The position numbers and the translations under genes were made by a program. The notes beneath the pieces were generated by a model. It worked only from the letters and a program-made list of their open reading frames with translations, was not told where the DNA came from and searched no databases. Shown here one piece after another: positions 15,645 through 23,830 of a DNA stretch of 64,000 nucleotides (position 1 is its first letter; each line of letters begins with the position of its first letter). Source of the stretch: an uncultured Oscillospiraceae bacterium (lineage in GTDB: Bacteria; Bacillota; Clostridia; Oscillospirales; Oscillospiraceae); assembly GCA_934622035.1 (NCBI GenBank), contig CAKTVG010000012.1:12580-76579 (forward strand), given 5' to 3'.

Positions 15645-17819
15645 TTAAGCCTCGCTTTCTCTGCGGTGGCAGGAGAAGAAAATGACCTGCCGGGTCTGCG
15701 CCTCGCGACGCAGCAGGCGCAGCGCGAGCGCGGCGCGGCTGTCGTCGAAGTTGACCAGCGCGTCGTCCAGCAGCAGCGGGGCATCCGACGGCAGCAGGCG
15801 GCGGCACATGGCAAGCCGCAGCGCCAGATACATCTGATCCGCCGTGCCGCAGCTCATGGCGGCGGAGGGGCGCATCAGCGTGCCGTTTTCCTCTCGGACG
15901 GACAGATGCATGTCCGGCTCCAGCAATACATGCGGATACTTGCCGTCTGTCAGCTCTGCAAGAATGCCGCCAGCCTCGGCGGTGATCTGCGGAGAGAAGC
16001 GCGAACGCAGCGCGGTATCTGCCGAGCGCAGCGCGGCAAGAGCGTAGTCCAGCGCGAGATCGGTGTCCCGTGCAGCGGCAAGCTGCTCTTGCAGCGTTTC
16101 CAGCTCGGCTTCCAGCGCGACGGCGTCGCCCTGTGCAGAGATCTGCCCGCGCTTGTGCGCCAGACGCGCCGCGAGCTGCGAAAGCTCCTGCGCGGCCAGC
16201 TCCTGCCGGTGAGCGACCTCCTGCGGGTCATAGCGCAGCGCCTCGGCATCCTCCGGGCCTGCGTCTTCCGAGCCGAGGATTGTGCGCATGGACTGGCACT
16301 GCTGGCGCATTGCATCGCGCGTGCGGCACTCCGAGGTCAGACGCTCCCGCGCACGGAGCGCGGCCTCCAGTGCACTTCGGCAGGCGGCGCTGTCCGTGCA
16401 CTCCGGCGCAAAGGCGCGCACCTGCGCGGTCAGTGCGTCGAGACGGCTGCGAATCTCCGCCAGCTGGCGGGCATAGGCGGACCTCTGCGCGTCGGCCGCG
16501 GCTTTTTTCTCGGCATAGCGGGTCATATCGGCGGCATAGTCCTCCGCCAGCGCGGAAATTTCCTCGCAGGTGTTGACTCCGTAGCGCACGGGGATCAGCT
16601 CTGCCTTGCGGTGCCGCTCCCGCGCGGCAGAAGTGCGGCGGGCAAGGACGATGCAAAGAACGGCCAGGGCGATCAGCCCTGCGCCTGCGACGGCCAGTCC
16701 CACATAGAGCCGGAAGAAGCAAAGCCCGACGCCGCCGAGCAACAGTAGGAGGCCCAGCGCCAGCGGCAGCGCCTTTTTCGGCGGCCTGGCGTCCATGAGC
16801 GACGCGTATTCCAGCAGATCCTGCGCGGCTTTTTCCTGCGCTTCCTCGCCGGTCAGACCGGCGAAGCCCTGCGGAGCGGTGGGCTTTTCCACCTCGGAGG
16901 CGCCGAAGGCAGCCTCCATCTGTGCCGTGCGCAGCTCGTTTTCAGAAGCGTCGAGCTGCTTTTGCAGACGGCGCAGCGTCTCCTCTTCAGGGAGCGCGGC
17001 ACAGCCCTCCTCCAGGCGGCGGCAGAGCAGCTCCTGCGCCTGTACCTTGTTGTTCAGCTCCTCGTATCCCGCACGCCGCCGGGCGCTCTGGGCGCGGTCC
17101 ACGCGCTGCTTCAGCGCATCCAGGCGATCCTTTTTCTCCTGGGCGGCTTCCTTCTGCGCGGCGAGAGCCTGTGCCTCCTCCTGCGCGGCATGCAGCGCGG
17201 CAAGGCGCTGCTCCACCTCGGAGATCCTTGCGCTCAGGCGTGGAATCTGGCCGCTGTTGCGGTAGGAGCATTTGTTCTTCAGATTTTTCAGCTCTTTTTC
17301 CAGCTGAGAGCAGGATTTTCCCTCCTCGCCGGTCGTGACGAGCGTGTTCAGCCGCTGCTCAAGCTGCGCGTCCTCCGTGACGGCCATGCCGAGCTGGCGG
17401 ATGAAGGCGGTGCGCTCAAAAACGGAACGCTCTACGCCGCAGAGCATTTTGCCGCAGTTTTCGCCGGTCAGCTCCGGCACGGGCGCGCCGCTTGCGGTCT
17501 CATAGGCGCGGAACACGCCCATGGGCACGCGGCCGGAGGTCGTGCGTTCGATCGTAATCTCGCGCCCCTGCCAATCAAGCTCGATCGCGCCCTGCATGGG
17601 GCTGCCGTCCCAGGGCTTGTAGCGTTCCTTGGCGGGCAGACCCTGATTGCTCTTCCCGGCGCGTTCGCCGGAGTCGATGCCGTAGAGCATCGCCAGAAGA
17701 AAGGCGCTCCAGGTGGATTTTCCCGCTTCGTTGGGAAGACACAGAAGGTTCATGCCCTCGTGCAGCGAGAGCTCGCCGTGCAGCTTGCCGAAGCTGGCGC
17801 GCATTTTTTTGATAATCAC
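15645..17819 (-). CDS. YhaN-like SMC/SbcC-type ATPase
   Basis: A 724-residue ATPase with an N-terminal Walker A (LPNEAGKST, about residues 29-37) and long coiled coils. A double hydrophobic segment lies near the middle (LPLALGLLLLLGGVGLCFF and VGLAVAGAGLIALAVL). At the C-terminus are a signature motif (SCGTADQMYLALRLAM) and Walker B (APLLLDDALVNFDD). This matches the B. subtilis YhaN type, which works with the YhaO phosphoesterase like SbcC with SbcD, presumably on DNA ends. Start overlaps yhaO by ATGA. The central hydrophobic pair suggests membrane attachment, as noted for YhaN relatives. Confidence 0.88.
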   Translation of the reverse strand: MIIKKMRASFGKLHGELSLHEGMNLLCLPNEAGKSTWSAFLLAMLYGIDSGERAGKSNQGLPAKERYKPWDGSPMQGAIELDWQGREITIERTTSGRVPMGVFRAYETASGAPVPELTGENCGKMLCGVERSVFERTAFIRQLGMAVTEDAQLEQRLNTLVTTGEEGKSCSQLEKELKNLKNKCSYRNSGQIPRLSARISEVEQRLAALHAAQEEAQALAAQKEAAQEKKDRLDALKQRVDRAQSARRRAGYEELNNKVQAQELLCRRLEEGCAALPEEETLRRLQKQLDASENELRTAQMEAAFGASEVEKPTAPQGFAGLTGEEAQEKAAQDLLEYASLMDARPPKKALPLALGLLLLLGGVGLCFFRLYVGLAVAGAGLIALAVLCIVLARRTSAARERHRKAELIPVRYGVNTCEEISALAEDYAADMTRYAEKKAAADAQRSAYARQLAEIRSRLDALTAQVRAFAPECTDSAACRSALEAALRARERLTSECRTRDAMRQQCQSMRTILGSEDAGPEDAEALRYDPQEVAHRQELAAQELSQLAARLAHKRGQISAQGDAVALEAELETLQEQLAAARDTDLALDYALAALRSADTALRSRFSPQITAEAGGILAELTDGKYPHVLLEPDMHLSVREENGTLMRPSAAMSCGTADQMYLALRLAMCRRLLPSDAPLLLDDALVNFDDSRAALALRLLRREAQTRQVIFFSCHRRESEA

Positions 17820-18886
17820 AGCGTGACCTCCCTTCCGTCCATCAGTGCAAGCGTCATCCGCGCCGATTGCGCAAGAATGCGGCGGGTGCGCTCGTCCGCA
17901 ATGTCATAGGCGGCCTTCAGCTCCTGCAAAAAGTGGCCGCGCAGCGTGTCCTCGCCGCAGCCCGCCCAGAGGTCGGTCTTCGGCAGCGTCCGGTCGCGCA
18001 GGGAGAGACTGTAAAAGCGCGGCGCAAGTGTCCGCTCCAGTGAGGGCAGAGCGACGGGATCGCTTTCGCCCGTGAGCAGAATGCGGTAGCAGTCGTTCTG
18101 CGTATCCTCCGGCAGCGCGGCAAGCACGGCGGCAAGGGGATCGTCCCCGGCGGGAACCTCCAAAAGCTCGTAGCGCCGTGTGGGTATGGGCAGAAACTCC
18201 GTCCGGCATTCGCCGCCGTCCAGCGTGACGAGCAGCGCGCCCTTCTGGCCGCACTCGTCGAAGCCGCGGCCCATCAGGCAGCCGGGGTAGGCATAGGTCG
18301 TTTTTCCGGCGCAGGCGCAGCTTCCGGCGTGAACATGCCCCAGCGCGAGATACTGAAGCCCGCTGGCGGCGATCTGCGCGGTGGTGAGCGGTGCATAGGG
18401 AGAATTCGGCGAAAGCTCGCCGTGCAGCACCATAACGTTCACGGCCTGCGGATCCTCCGCATGGAAGCCCTCCAGAAGCGGCGGCATCTCCGGCGCGGTG
18501 AAGGAGGCACCGTAGATATGCAGTTGTCCCTGCTCGTATTTTGTGATTTTCTCCGAGGGGAAGAGGTGTACATTCTCCGGCCAGCGCTCGGTGAGATAGG
18601 GCGAGCCGGGGGAGAGATAGTCGTGGTTGCCGGCGGCGATGTAGACGTCCGCACCGCAGTCAGCGAAGAACTGACGCAGCGCGTCAAGCGTGTCGCGGTA
18701 GACGCGCACGCCGTCAAAGAGGTCGCCGGAGAGCAGAACGGCGTCGCAGCCGTGCTCACGGCAGAGGCCGGACAGCGCTTGCAGCGCGAGACGCTGCTCC
18801 TGACGGCGCTGGGAGGCGCGATCCGGCGGCAGAGCCGAAAAGGCGGAATCCAGATGGAAATCCGCCGCATGCAGCAGTTTAATCAT
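17816..18886 (-). CDS. YhaO-like metallophosphoesterase (SbcD-type nuclease)
   Basis: 356 residues with the calcineurin-like metal motifs in order: AADFHLDSAF, LLSGDLFDG, AAGNHDYLSPG, VMVLHGELS, LALGHVHAG. It is followed with a 4-nt overlap by the SMC-like ATPase, which is the yhaO-yhaN arrangement. The likely role is ATP-regulated nuclease activity in DNA repair. Its start overlaps the ymdB end by 8 nt. Confidence 0.9.
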   Translation of the reverse strand: MIKLLHAADFHLDSAFSALPPDRASQRRQEQRLALQALSGLCREHGCDAVLLSGDLFDGVRVYRDTLDALRQFFADCGADVYIAAGNHDYLSPGSPYLTERWPENVHLFPSEKITKYEQGQLHIYGASFTAPEMPPLLEGFHAEDPQAVNVMVLHGELSPNSPYAPLTTAQIAASGLQYLALGHVHAGSCACAGKTTYAYPGCLMGRGFDECGQKGALLVTLDGGECRTEFLPIPTRRYELLEVPAGDDPLAAVLAALPEDTQNDCYRILLTGESDPVALPSLERTLAPRFYSLSLRDRTLPKTDLWAGCGEDTLRGHFLQELKAAYDIADERTRRILAQSARMTLALMDGREVTL

Positions 18887-19655
18887 GGAGACTTACCCTT
18901 TCTGCGGCGCAGCAGCGACCGCTGTCGGTGTCGATGGTGAAGATGCAGCCGTCCAGCTTGCAGGGACCGGGTGCGGGCTCATAGCGGCGGGGCAGGTCGC
19001 CGCGGAACTTCTGGTAGGAAAGCTCCGGCCGGATGCCCAGCACGGAGTCGCGCGGACCGGTCATGCCGAGGTCGGTCAGATAGCCCGTCCCACCGGGCAG
19101 AACGCGCTCGTCCGCCGTCTGGACATGCGTGTGCGTGCCCCAGACGGCGCTGACGCGCCCGTCGAGCATCCAGCCCATGGCCAGCTTTTCCGAGGTCGCC
19201 TCGGCGTGCAGCTCCACGAAGATCAGACTTGTGTGGATCTTGCGGAGAATTTTTTCCACAAGGAGGAAGGGGTTGTCCGGCGTATAGTCCATGCCGCAGC
19301 GGCCGATCAGGTCGATCACGGCGATTTGACCGAAGGGGGTGTCGAAGGTGTCCCAGCCGATGCCGGGCTGCTGGGGCGGCAGGTTGGCCGGGCGCAGGAT
19401 GCCGCGCGTGGTGTCCAGATAAGGAACCAGCTCGCGCTTGCCCCAGGTGTGGTTGCCCATGGTGATGACGTCGGCTCCGGCGCGGAAGATATCCTCCGCC
19501 TGCTGCGGCAAAAGACCGAGAACGGCGGTGTTTTCGCCGTTGACGACGCAGAAGTTAATGGCTCTTTCCCGCTTCAGCCGGGGCAGCGTCTGTTTTAAAT
19601 AATTCAGCCCTGCGGTGGCGACGACGTCACCGACGGCGAGCAGTTTCATTTGCAT
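18879..19655 (-). CDS. ymdB: YmdB-family phosphodiesterase (TIGR00282)
   Basis: 258 residues with the TIGR00282 motif set: AVGDVVATAG, VVNGENTAV, TMGNHTWGKRE, VELHAEATSEK and GTHTHVQTADE. The metal-dependent family hydrolyses cyclic nucleotide phosphodiesters and in Bacillus affects biofilm and sporulation choices. A good leftward promoter precedes it (19687-19715), making it the first gene of the operon running to tatD. Confidence 0.93.
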   Translation of the reverse strand: MQMKLLAVGDVVATAGLNYLKQTLPRLKRERAINFCVVNGENTAVLGLLPQQAEDIFRAGADVITMGNHTWGKRELVPYLDTTRGILRPANLPPQQPGIGWDTFDTPFGQIAVIDLIGRCGMDYTPDNPFLLVEKILRKIHTSLIFVELHAEATSEKLAMGWMLDGRVSAVWGTHTHVQTADERVLPGGTGYLTDLGMTGPRDSVLGIRPELSYQKFRGDLPRRYEPAPGPCKLDGCIFTIDTDSGRCCAAERVSLHD

Positions 19656-19686
19656 AGTGTTCTCTCCGTATTTTTTCTACAAATTT

Positions 19687-19715
19687 ATTATACCGTAAAA
19701 CCGCCGGAATGACAA
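19687..19715 (-). promoter_or_regulatory. Promoter of the ymdB operon
   Basis: On the minus strand TTGTCA (19715-19710) and TATAAT (19692-19687) are separated by exactly 17 nt, about 30 nt upstream of the ymdB start. Confidence 0.8.
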
Positions 19716-19735
19716 CAGGGCAAAGCTGCGGCGGA

Positions 19736-19763
19736 CATATTTTTCCCCCGCGGAGCATAGGCT
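19736..19763 (+). promoter_or_regulatory. Sigma-E-like sporulation promoter of spoIIID
   Basis: CATATT (19736-19741) and CATAGGCT (19756-19763) are 14 nt apart, close to the mother-cell sigma-E consensus. The -10-like box lies about 30 nt before the spoIIID start. The match is by eye; spoIIID is known to be sigma-E dependent in Bacillus. Confidence 0.6.
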
Positions 19764-19794
19764 GTTTTGGACGCACAGCTAAGGGGGTCAGGAA

Positions 19795-20043
19795 ATGAGA
19801 GAGGACATTGAGAGGCGAGCCTGCGAGCTGGCAGCGTACATTATCGAAACACAGTCCACCGTCCGGGCGGCCGCCGGGAAGTTCGGCGTCAGCAAATCGA
19901 CGGTGCACAAGGATCTGTCGGAGCGTCTGCCGCAGTGCAACCGGACGCTGTATTTGCAGGTCAAGGACGTACTGGAGCAGAATAAGGCCGAGCGCCACAT
20001 CCGCGGCGGCATGGCGACCCGGCGCAAGTACCGCGGCGCCTGA
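19795..20043 (+). CDS. spoIIID: Stage III sporulation regulator SpoIIID
   Basis: 82 residues, the normal SpoIIID length. The helix-turn-helix AAAGKFGVSKSTVHKDLSER lies at about residues 25-44, and the basic tail (RGGMATRRKYRG) is typical of the family. It is a mother-cell DNA-binding switch protein acting between the sigma-E and sigma-K programmes, and the best evidence here that the organism can form endospores. AAGGGGGT precedes the ATG. Confidence 0.95.
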   Translation: MREDIERRACELAAYIIETQSTVRAAAGKFGVSKSTVHKDLSERLPQCNRTLYLQVKDVLEQNKAERHIRGGMATRRKYRGA

Positions 20044-20119
20044 TACGGACGGCGGACGAAAGCTTTGACTGTCAAAGAACCTACCCCCCAAAAAGCTGCG
20101 GAGGGAAGGAAAGTGTGAG

Positions 20120-20143
20120 AGGGAACCGTCAGGGTTCCCTTTC
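20120..20143 (+). terminator. Weak terminator after spoIIID
   Basis: AGGGAACC (20120-20127) pairs with GGTTCCCT (20133-20140), loop GTCAG, followed only by TTCG. The short U-run makes this tentative. Confidence 0.45.
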
Positions 20144-20239
20144 GCGTTCAATCCCCTTGCCGTGTGGGGTGCGTGCCGTGCGGCAATCGTGAAATATAAA
20201 AATTTTTGTATTATTCTGAAAATATTTTTGAATTACCGG

Positions 20240-20268
20240 TTGATTATTTGTGGTTTGTGGCGTATACT
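20240..20268 (+). promoter_or_regulatory. Promoter of serC-serA
   Basis: TTGATT (20240-20245) and TATACT (20263-20268) have a 17-nt spacer, about 80 nt before serC. Confidence 0.75.
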
Positions 20269-20347
20269 TGAGGTAGGAAAATTCTGAATGAGATCAGAGC
20301 TTCCCCAGCAGGGCGAACGCGCCCAAATTTGACAGGAGGGTACATCC

Positions 20348-21433
20348 ATGTACGATCGCACTTTTAACTTCTCCGCAGGCCCGGCGACAATGCCTGTTCC
20401 GGTTCTGGAGGAGATTCGTGATGAGCTTCTGAACTACCGTGGCGCAGGAATGGGCGTCATGGAGATGTCTCACCGTTCCAAGGTGTTCCAGCAGATCATC
20501 GACGAGGCGGAGCAGGATCTCCGCGACCTGATGGGAATTCCCGATAACTACAAGGTCCTCTTTATTCAGGGCGGCGCTACGCTGCAATTTGCCATGATCC
20601 CCATGAACCTGCTGAAAAACGGCAAGGCAGTCTATATCGAGACCGGCGCATGGTCCAAGAAGGCCATTGCCGAGGCAAAGAAGTACGGCGAGATCAACGT
20701 CGCCGCTTCCTCCAAGGACAGAAACTATTCTTACATCCCCGACTGCTCCGACCTTCCCATCGAGGAAGACACAGACTATGTCTACATCTGCGAAAACGAG
20801 ACGATCCACGGCACGACCTGGCAGACTCTGCCCAACACCAAGGGCAAGCCCCTGGTTTCCGACCAGTCGTCCATGTTCCTCTCCAAGCCCTGCAATGTCA
20901 GCGACTACGGCATGATCTATGCGGGCGTGCAGAAGAATGTCGGCCCTGCGGGCATGGTCGTCGCCATCATCCGCGAGGACCTGATCCGTGAGGATCTCGA
21001 TCCCAAGACCCCGATTTATATGATGTACAAGACCCACGCCGATGCCGGCTCCATGTACAACACGCCGAACTGCTGGGCGATCTACGTCTGCGGCAAGGTC
21101 TTCAAGTACCTCAAGAGCCTGGGCGGTCTGGAAGCCATGGCCCGCATCAATGAGGACAAGGCGAAGGTCATGTATGACTTCCTCGACTCCTCCAAGATCT
21201 TCCACGGCACGGTGGACAAGGAGTTCCGCAGCCTGATGAATATCCCCTTCGTCACCGGCGATAAGGATCTCGACGCCGAGGTCGTTGCCTACACCAAGGC
21301 GGCGGGCTTTGAGAACCTCAAGGGACACAAGTCCGTTGGCGGTCTGCGCGCCTCCACCTATAACGCCATGCCGAAGGAAGGCGTTGTGGCGCTGGTGGAA
21401 TGCCTGAAAAAGTTTGAAGCCGAGCATAAATAA
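20348..21433 (+). CDS. serC: Phosphoserine aminotransferase
   Basis: 361 residues, normal for SerC, which converts 3-phosphohydroxypyruvate and glutamate into phosphoserine and 2-oxoglutarate with PLP. Visible features are NFSAGPATMP at the N-terminus, GMGVMEMSHRSK, and the PLP-lysine region YAGVQKNVGPAG. ACAGGAGGG precedes the ATG. serA follows after 13 nt, so the two serine-pathway enzymes are co-transcribed; the glutamate dehydrogenase just beyond can resupply the amino donor. Confidence 0.96.
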   Translation: MYDRTFNFSAGPATMPVPVLEEIRDELLNYRGAGMGVMEMSHRSKVFQQIIDEAEQDLRDLMGIPDNYKVLFIQGGATLQFAMIPMNLLKNGKAVYIETGAWSKKAIAEAKKYGEINVAASSKDRNYSYIPDCSDLPIEEDTDYVYICENETIHGTTWQTLPNTKGKPLVSDQSSMFLSKPCNVSDYGMIYAGVQKNVGPAGMVVAIIREDLIREDLDPKTPIYMMYKTHADAGSMYNTPNCWAIYVCGKVFKYLKSLGGLEAMARINEDKAKVMYDFLDSSKIFHGTVDKEFRSLMNIPFVTGDKDLDAEVVAYTKAAGFENLKGHKSVGGLRASTYNAMPKEGVVALVECLKKFEAEHK

Positions 21434-21446
21434 GGAGGAGAAAACC

Positions 21447-22358
21447 ATGCGTATTCTTGTTACCGACGGAATGGATAAGACCGCTCTGGCTACGCTGCGT
21501 GAGCAGGGCCACGAGGTCGTTGAGCAGTTCTATGAACCGGATCAGCTGGGCGCTGCGCTGCGCGAGTTCGATGCAGTCGTCGTCCGCTCCAAAACCAAGG
21601 TCCGTGCAAACCACATCGACGAGGCCAAGGGCGGCAAGCTCAAACTCATCATCCGTGGCGGCGTCGGCGTAGACAACATCGACGTGAAGTACGCCGAGGC
21701 AAACGGCATCACCGTGAAGAACACCCCGAAGGCCTCCTCCCAGTCCGTTGCGGAGCTGGCAATGGGTCATATGTTCTCCTGCGCCCGCTTCATCTCCCAT
21801 GCCGGCTACACCATGCGCAACGATCAGTGGGAAAAGAAGGCCTACGGCAAGGGCATCGAGCTTCAGGGCAAGACCCTCGGTATCGTCGGCTTCGGCCGCA
21901 TTGGCCAGCATCTGGGCGTCATGGCCAAGGCCATCGGCATGACCGTCATTGCCTTTGATATTTATCACATTCCCGGCATCGAGGAGCAGTTGGGCATCTC
22001 CTATGTGGAGATGGACGAGCTGCTGGCGAAGTCCGATTTCATCAGCGTCCATGCTCCCGCCGTGGACGGCGGCGCGCTCATCAACGCCGAGCGCATCGCA
22101 AAGATGAAGGACGGCGTCGTCATCATCAACACCTCCCGCGGCACGAACGTGGACGAGGCCGCGCTGATGGCCGCGCTGGAATCCGGCAAGGTCCGCGCAG
22201 CGGGTCTGGACGTCTATGCCGAGGAGCCTGCGAAGAACCACGCACTGTACAGTCATCCCATGGTTTCCTGCACGCCGCACATCGGCGCTGCGACCGTCGA
22301 GGCGCAGAAGCGCATCGGCGCGGAGATCGTTTCCATCATCGGCGATTTTAAAGCCTAA
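21447..22358 (+). CDS. serA: D-3-phosphoglycerate dehydrogenase, short form
   Basis: 303 residues of the D-isomer 2-hydroxyacid dehydrogenase family: NAD motif GIVGFGRIGQ, catalytic Arg in INTSRGTNVDE, Glu in YAEEP, and His in TPHIGAAT. It catalyses the first step of serine synthesis. The C-terminal ACT/serine-binding region of long SerA is absent, so feedback inhibition through that domain is not expected. AAGGAGGAG lies 6 nt before ATG 21447. Position next to serC supports the assignment. Confidence 0.92.
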   Translation: MRILVTDGMDKTALATLREQGHEVVEQFYEPDQLGAALREFDAVVVRSKTKVRANHIDEAKGGKLKLIIRGGVGVDNIDVKYAEANGITVKNTPKASSQSVAELAMGHMFSCARFISHAGYTMRNDQWEKKAYGKGIELQGKTLGIVGFGRIGQHLGVMAKAIGMTVIAFDIYHIPGIEEQLGISYVEMDELLAKSDFISVHAPAVDGGALINAERIAKMKDGVVIINTSRGTNVDEAALMAALESGKVRAAGLDVYAEEPAKNHALYSHPMVSCTPHIGAATVEAQKRIGAEIVSIIGDFKA

Positions 22359-22409
22359 TCTCAATCGTTCAGTTTCACAATTCTACATATTAAAGGAGAA
22401 AGATGCATC

Positions 22410-23762
22410 ATGAACGCATATGTCGAACAGGTAATCGCGGGTGTCCGCGAACGTCATGGCAATGAGCCGGAATTCGTGCAGACCGTCGAGGAGGTTCTGT
22501 CCTCCCTGTCTCCGGTGATCGACCGCCATCCGGAGTATGAAAAGGCCGACCTGCTGACCCGTATGGTCGAGCCGGAGCGCATGTTCACCTTCCGCGTGGT
22601 GTGGATGGACGATGCCGGCAGCTATCACACCAATACCGGCTACCGCTGCCAGTTCAACGGTGCGATCGGCCCCTACAAGGGCGGCCTGCGCTTTCAGAAG
22701 AACGTCACGCCCAGCATCATCAAGTTCCTCGGCTTCGAGCAGACCTTTAAGAACAGCCTGACCGGCCTGCCCATCGGCGGCGGCAAGGGCGGCTCTGACT
22801 TTGATCCAACCGGCAAGTCCGACGCAGAGATTATGCGCTTCTGCCAGAGCTTCATGACGGCCCTGTACCGCTACATCGGACCGGATACCGACGTTCCCGC
22901 CGGTGATATGGGCGTGGGCGGCCGCGAAATCGGCTACCTCTTCGGCCAGTACCGCCGCCTCAAGGGCACGTTCGAAAACGGCGTTCTGACCGGCAAGGGC
23001 TTCAGCTACGGCGGCAGCCTGACCCGTCCGGAGGCGACCGGCTACGGCGCAATGTACTATCTCCAGGAGGTCCTCAAGCACGAGGGCGAGGATATTAAGG
23101 GCAAGACCATTGCCTGCGCCGGTTTCGGCAACGTTACCTGGGGCATCTGCAAGAAGGCCCATCAGCTGGGCGCAAAGGTCGTCACCCTCTCCGGCCCGGA
23201 CGGCTATATCTATGACCCGGAGGGCGTTTCCTCCAGCGAAGAGAAGGTCGAGTACCTTGTCGAAATGCGCAACTCCAACCGCAACCGCGTGCAGGACTAT
23301 GCCGACAAGTTCGGCGTGCAGTTCTTCCCCGGCGAGAAGCCCTGGGGCGTCAAGGTCGATGTCGTCATGCCGTCTGCCATGCAGAACGACGTGAAGATGG
23401 AGTCTGCGAAGAAGATCGCCGCCAACGGCATCAAGTATTACATCGAGGTCGCCAATATGCCGACAACGAACGACGCGCTTCAGTATCTCATGGCCCAGGA
23501 GGGCATGATCGTTGCGCCGTCCAAGGCGGTCAACGCAGGCGGCGTCGGCGTCTCCGCGCTGGAGATGAGCCAGAACTCCGAGCGTCTGGTCTGGACGGCG
23601 GAGGAGGTTGACGCGCAGCTGCACAAGATGATGGTCAACATCCACAAGGTCTCCGCAGAGGCTGCCGAGGAATACGGCCTGGGCTATAACCTGGTTGCCG
23701 GTGCGAACATCGCGGGCTTCAAGAAGGTCGCCGAGGCCATGATGGCACAGGGTATCTTCTAA
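22410..23762 (+). CDS. gdhA: NADP-type glutamate dehydrogenase
   Basis: A 450-residue hexameric-type enzyme interconverting glutamate with 2-oxoglutarate and ammonia. Motifs are GPYKGGLRFQ, catalytic Lys in LPIGGGKGGSDFDP, CAGFGNVTWG of the Rossmann fold, and SKAVNAGGVGVSALEMSQNS. Length and motifs fit the 450-residue class that is usually NADP-linked. AAAGGAGA precedes the ATG. It lies 51 nt after serA and may be read from the same promoter; a strong terminator follows. Confidence 0.95.
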   Translation: MNAYVEQVIAGVRERHGNEPEFVQTVEEVLSSLSPVIDRHPEYEKADLLTRMVEPERMFTFRVVWMDDAGSYHTNTGYRCQFNGAIGPYKGGLRFQKNVTPSIIKFLGFEQTFKNSLTGLPIGGGKGGSDFDPTGKSDAEIMRFCQSFMTALYRYIGPDTDVPAGDMGVGGREIGYLFGQYRRLKGTFENGVLTGKGFSYGGSLTRPEATGYGAMYYLQEVLKHEGEDIKGKTIACAGFGNVTWGICKKAHQLGAKVVTLSGPDGYIYDPEGVSSSEEKVEYLVEMRNSNRNRVQDYADKFGVQFFPGEKPWGVKVDVVMPSAMQNDVKMESAKKIAANGIKYYIEVANMPTTNDALQYLMAQEGMIVAPSKAVNAGGVGVSALEMSQNSERLVWTAEEVDAQLHKMMVNIHKVSAEAAEEYGLGYNLVAGANIAGFKKVAEAMMAQGIF

Positions 23763-23793
23763 GAAAAACCGCAAAGCTTCTTGAATACACAAG

Positions 23794-23830
23794 CAAGGCA
23801 TCTTCCCAAAGGAAGATGCCTTGTTGTTTT
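23794..23830 (+). terminator. Terminator after gdhA
   Basis: A 13-bp perfect stem (23794-23806 with 23811-23823), loop CAAA, followed by TTGTTTT. The convergent glmS gene ends right beside it. Confidence 0.88.

Larger units (their letters stand above)
20044..20347. other. 304-bp intergenic region with terminator and serC promoter
   Basis: It holds a short hairpin (20120-20140) that probably ends spoIIID transcription and the serC promoter at 20240-20268. A leader of about 75 nt follows the promoter, in which I see no riboswitch or T-box signature. Confidence 0.6.

Noticed and set aside
14538..16748. A 736-codon plus-strand frame across lacZ, tatD and yhaN
   Set aside because: Crosses a terminator and two clearly coding minus-strand genes; no recognisable domain.
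20269..20347. T-box or serine-responsive riboswitch before serC
   Set aside because: The leader is under 80 nt and lacks a T-box sequence or terminator/antiterminator pair.
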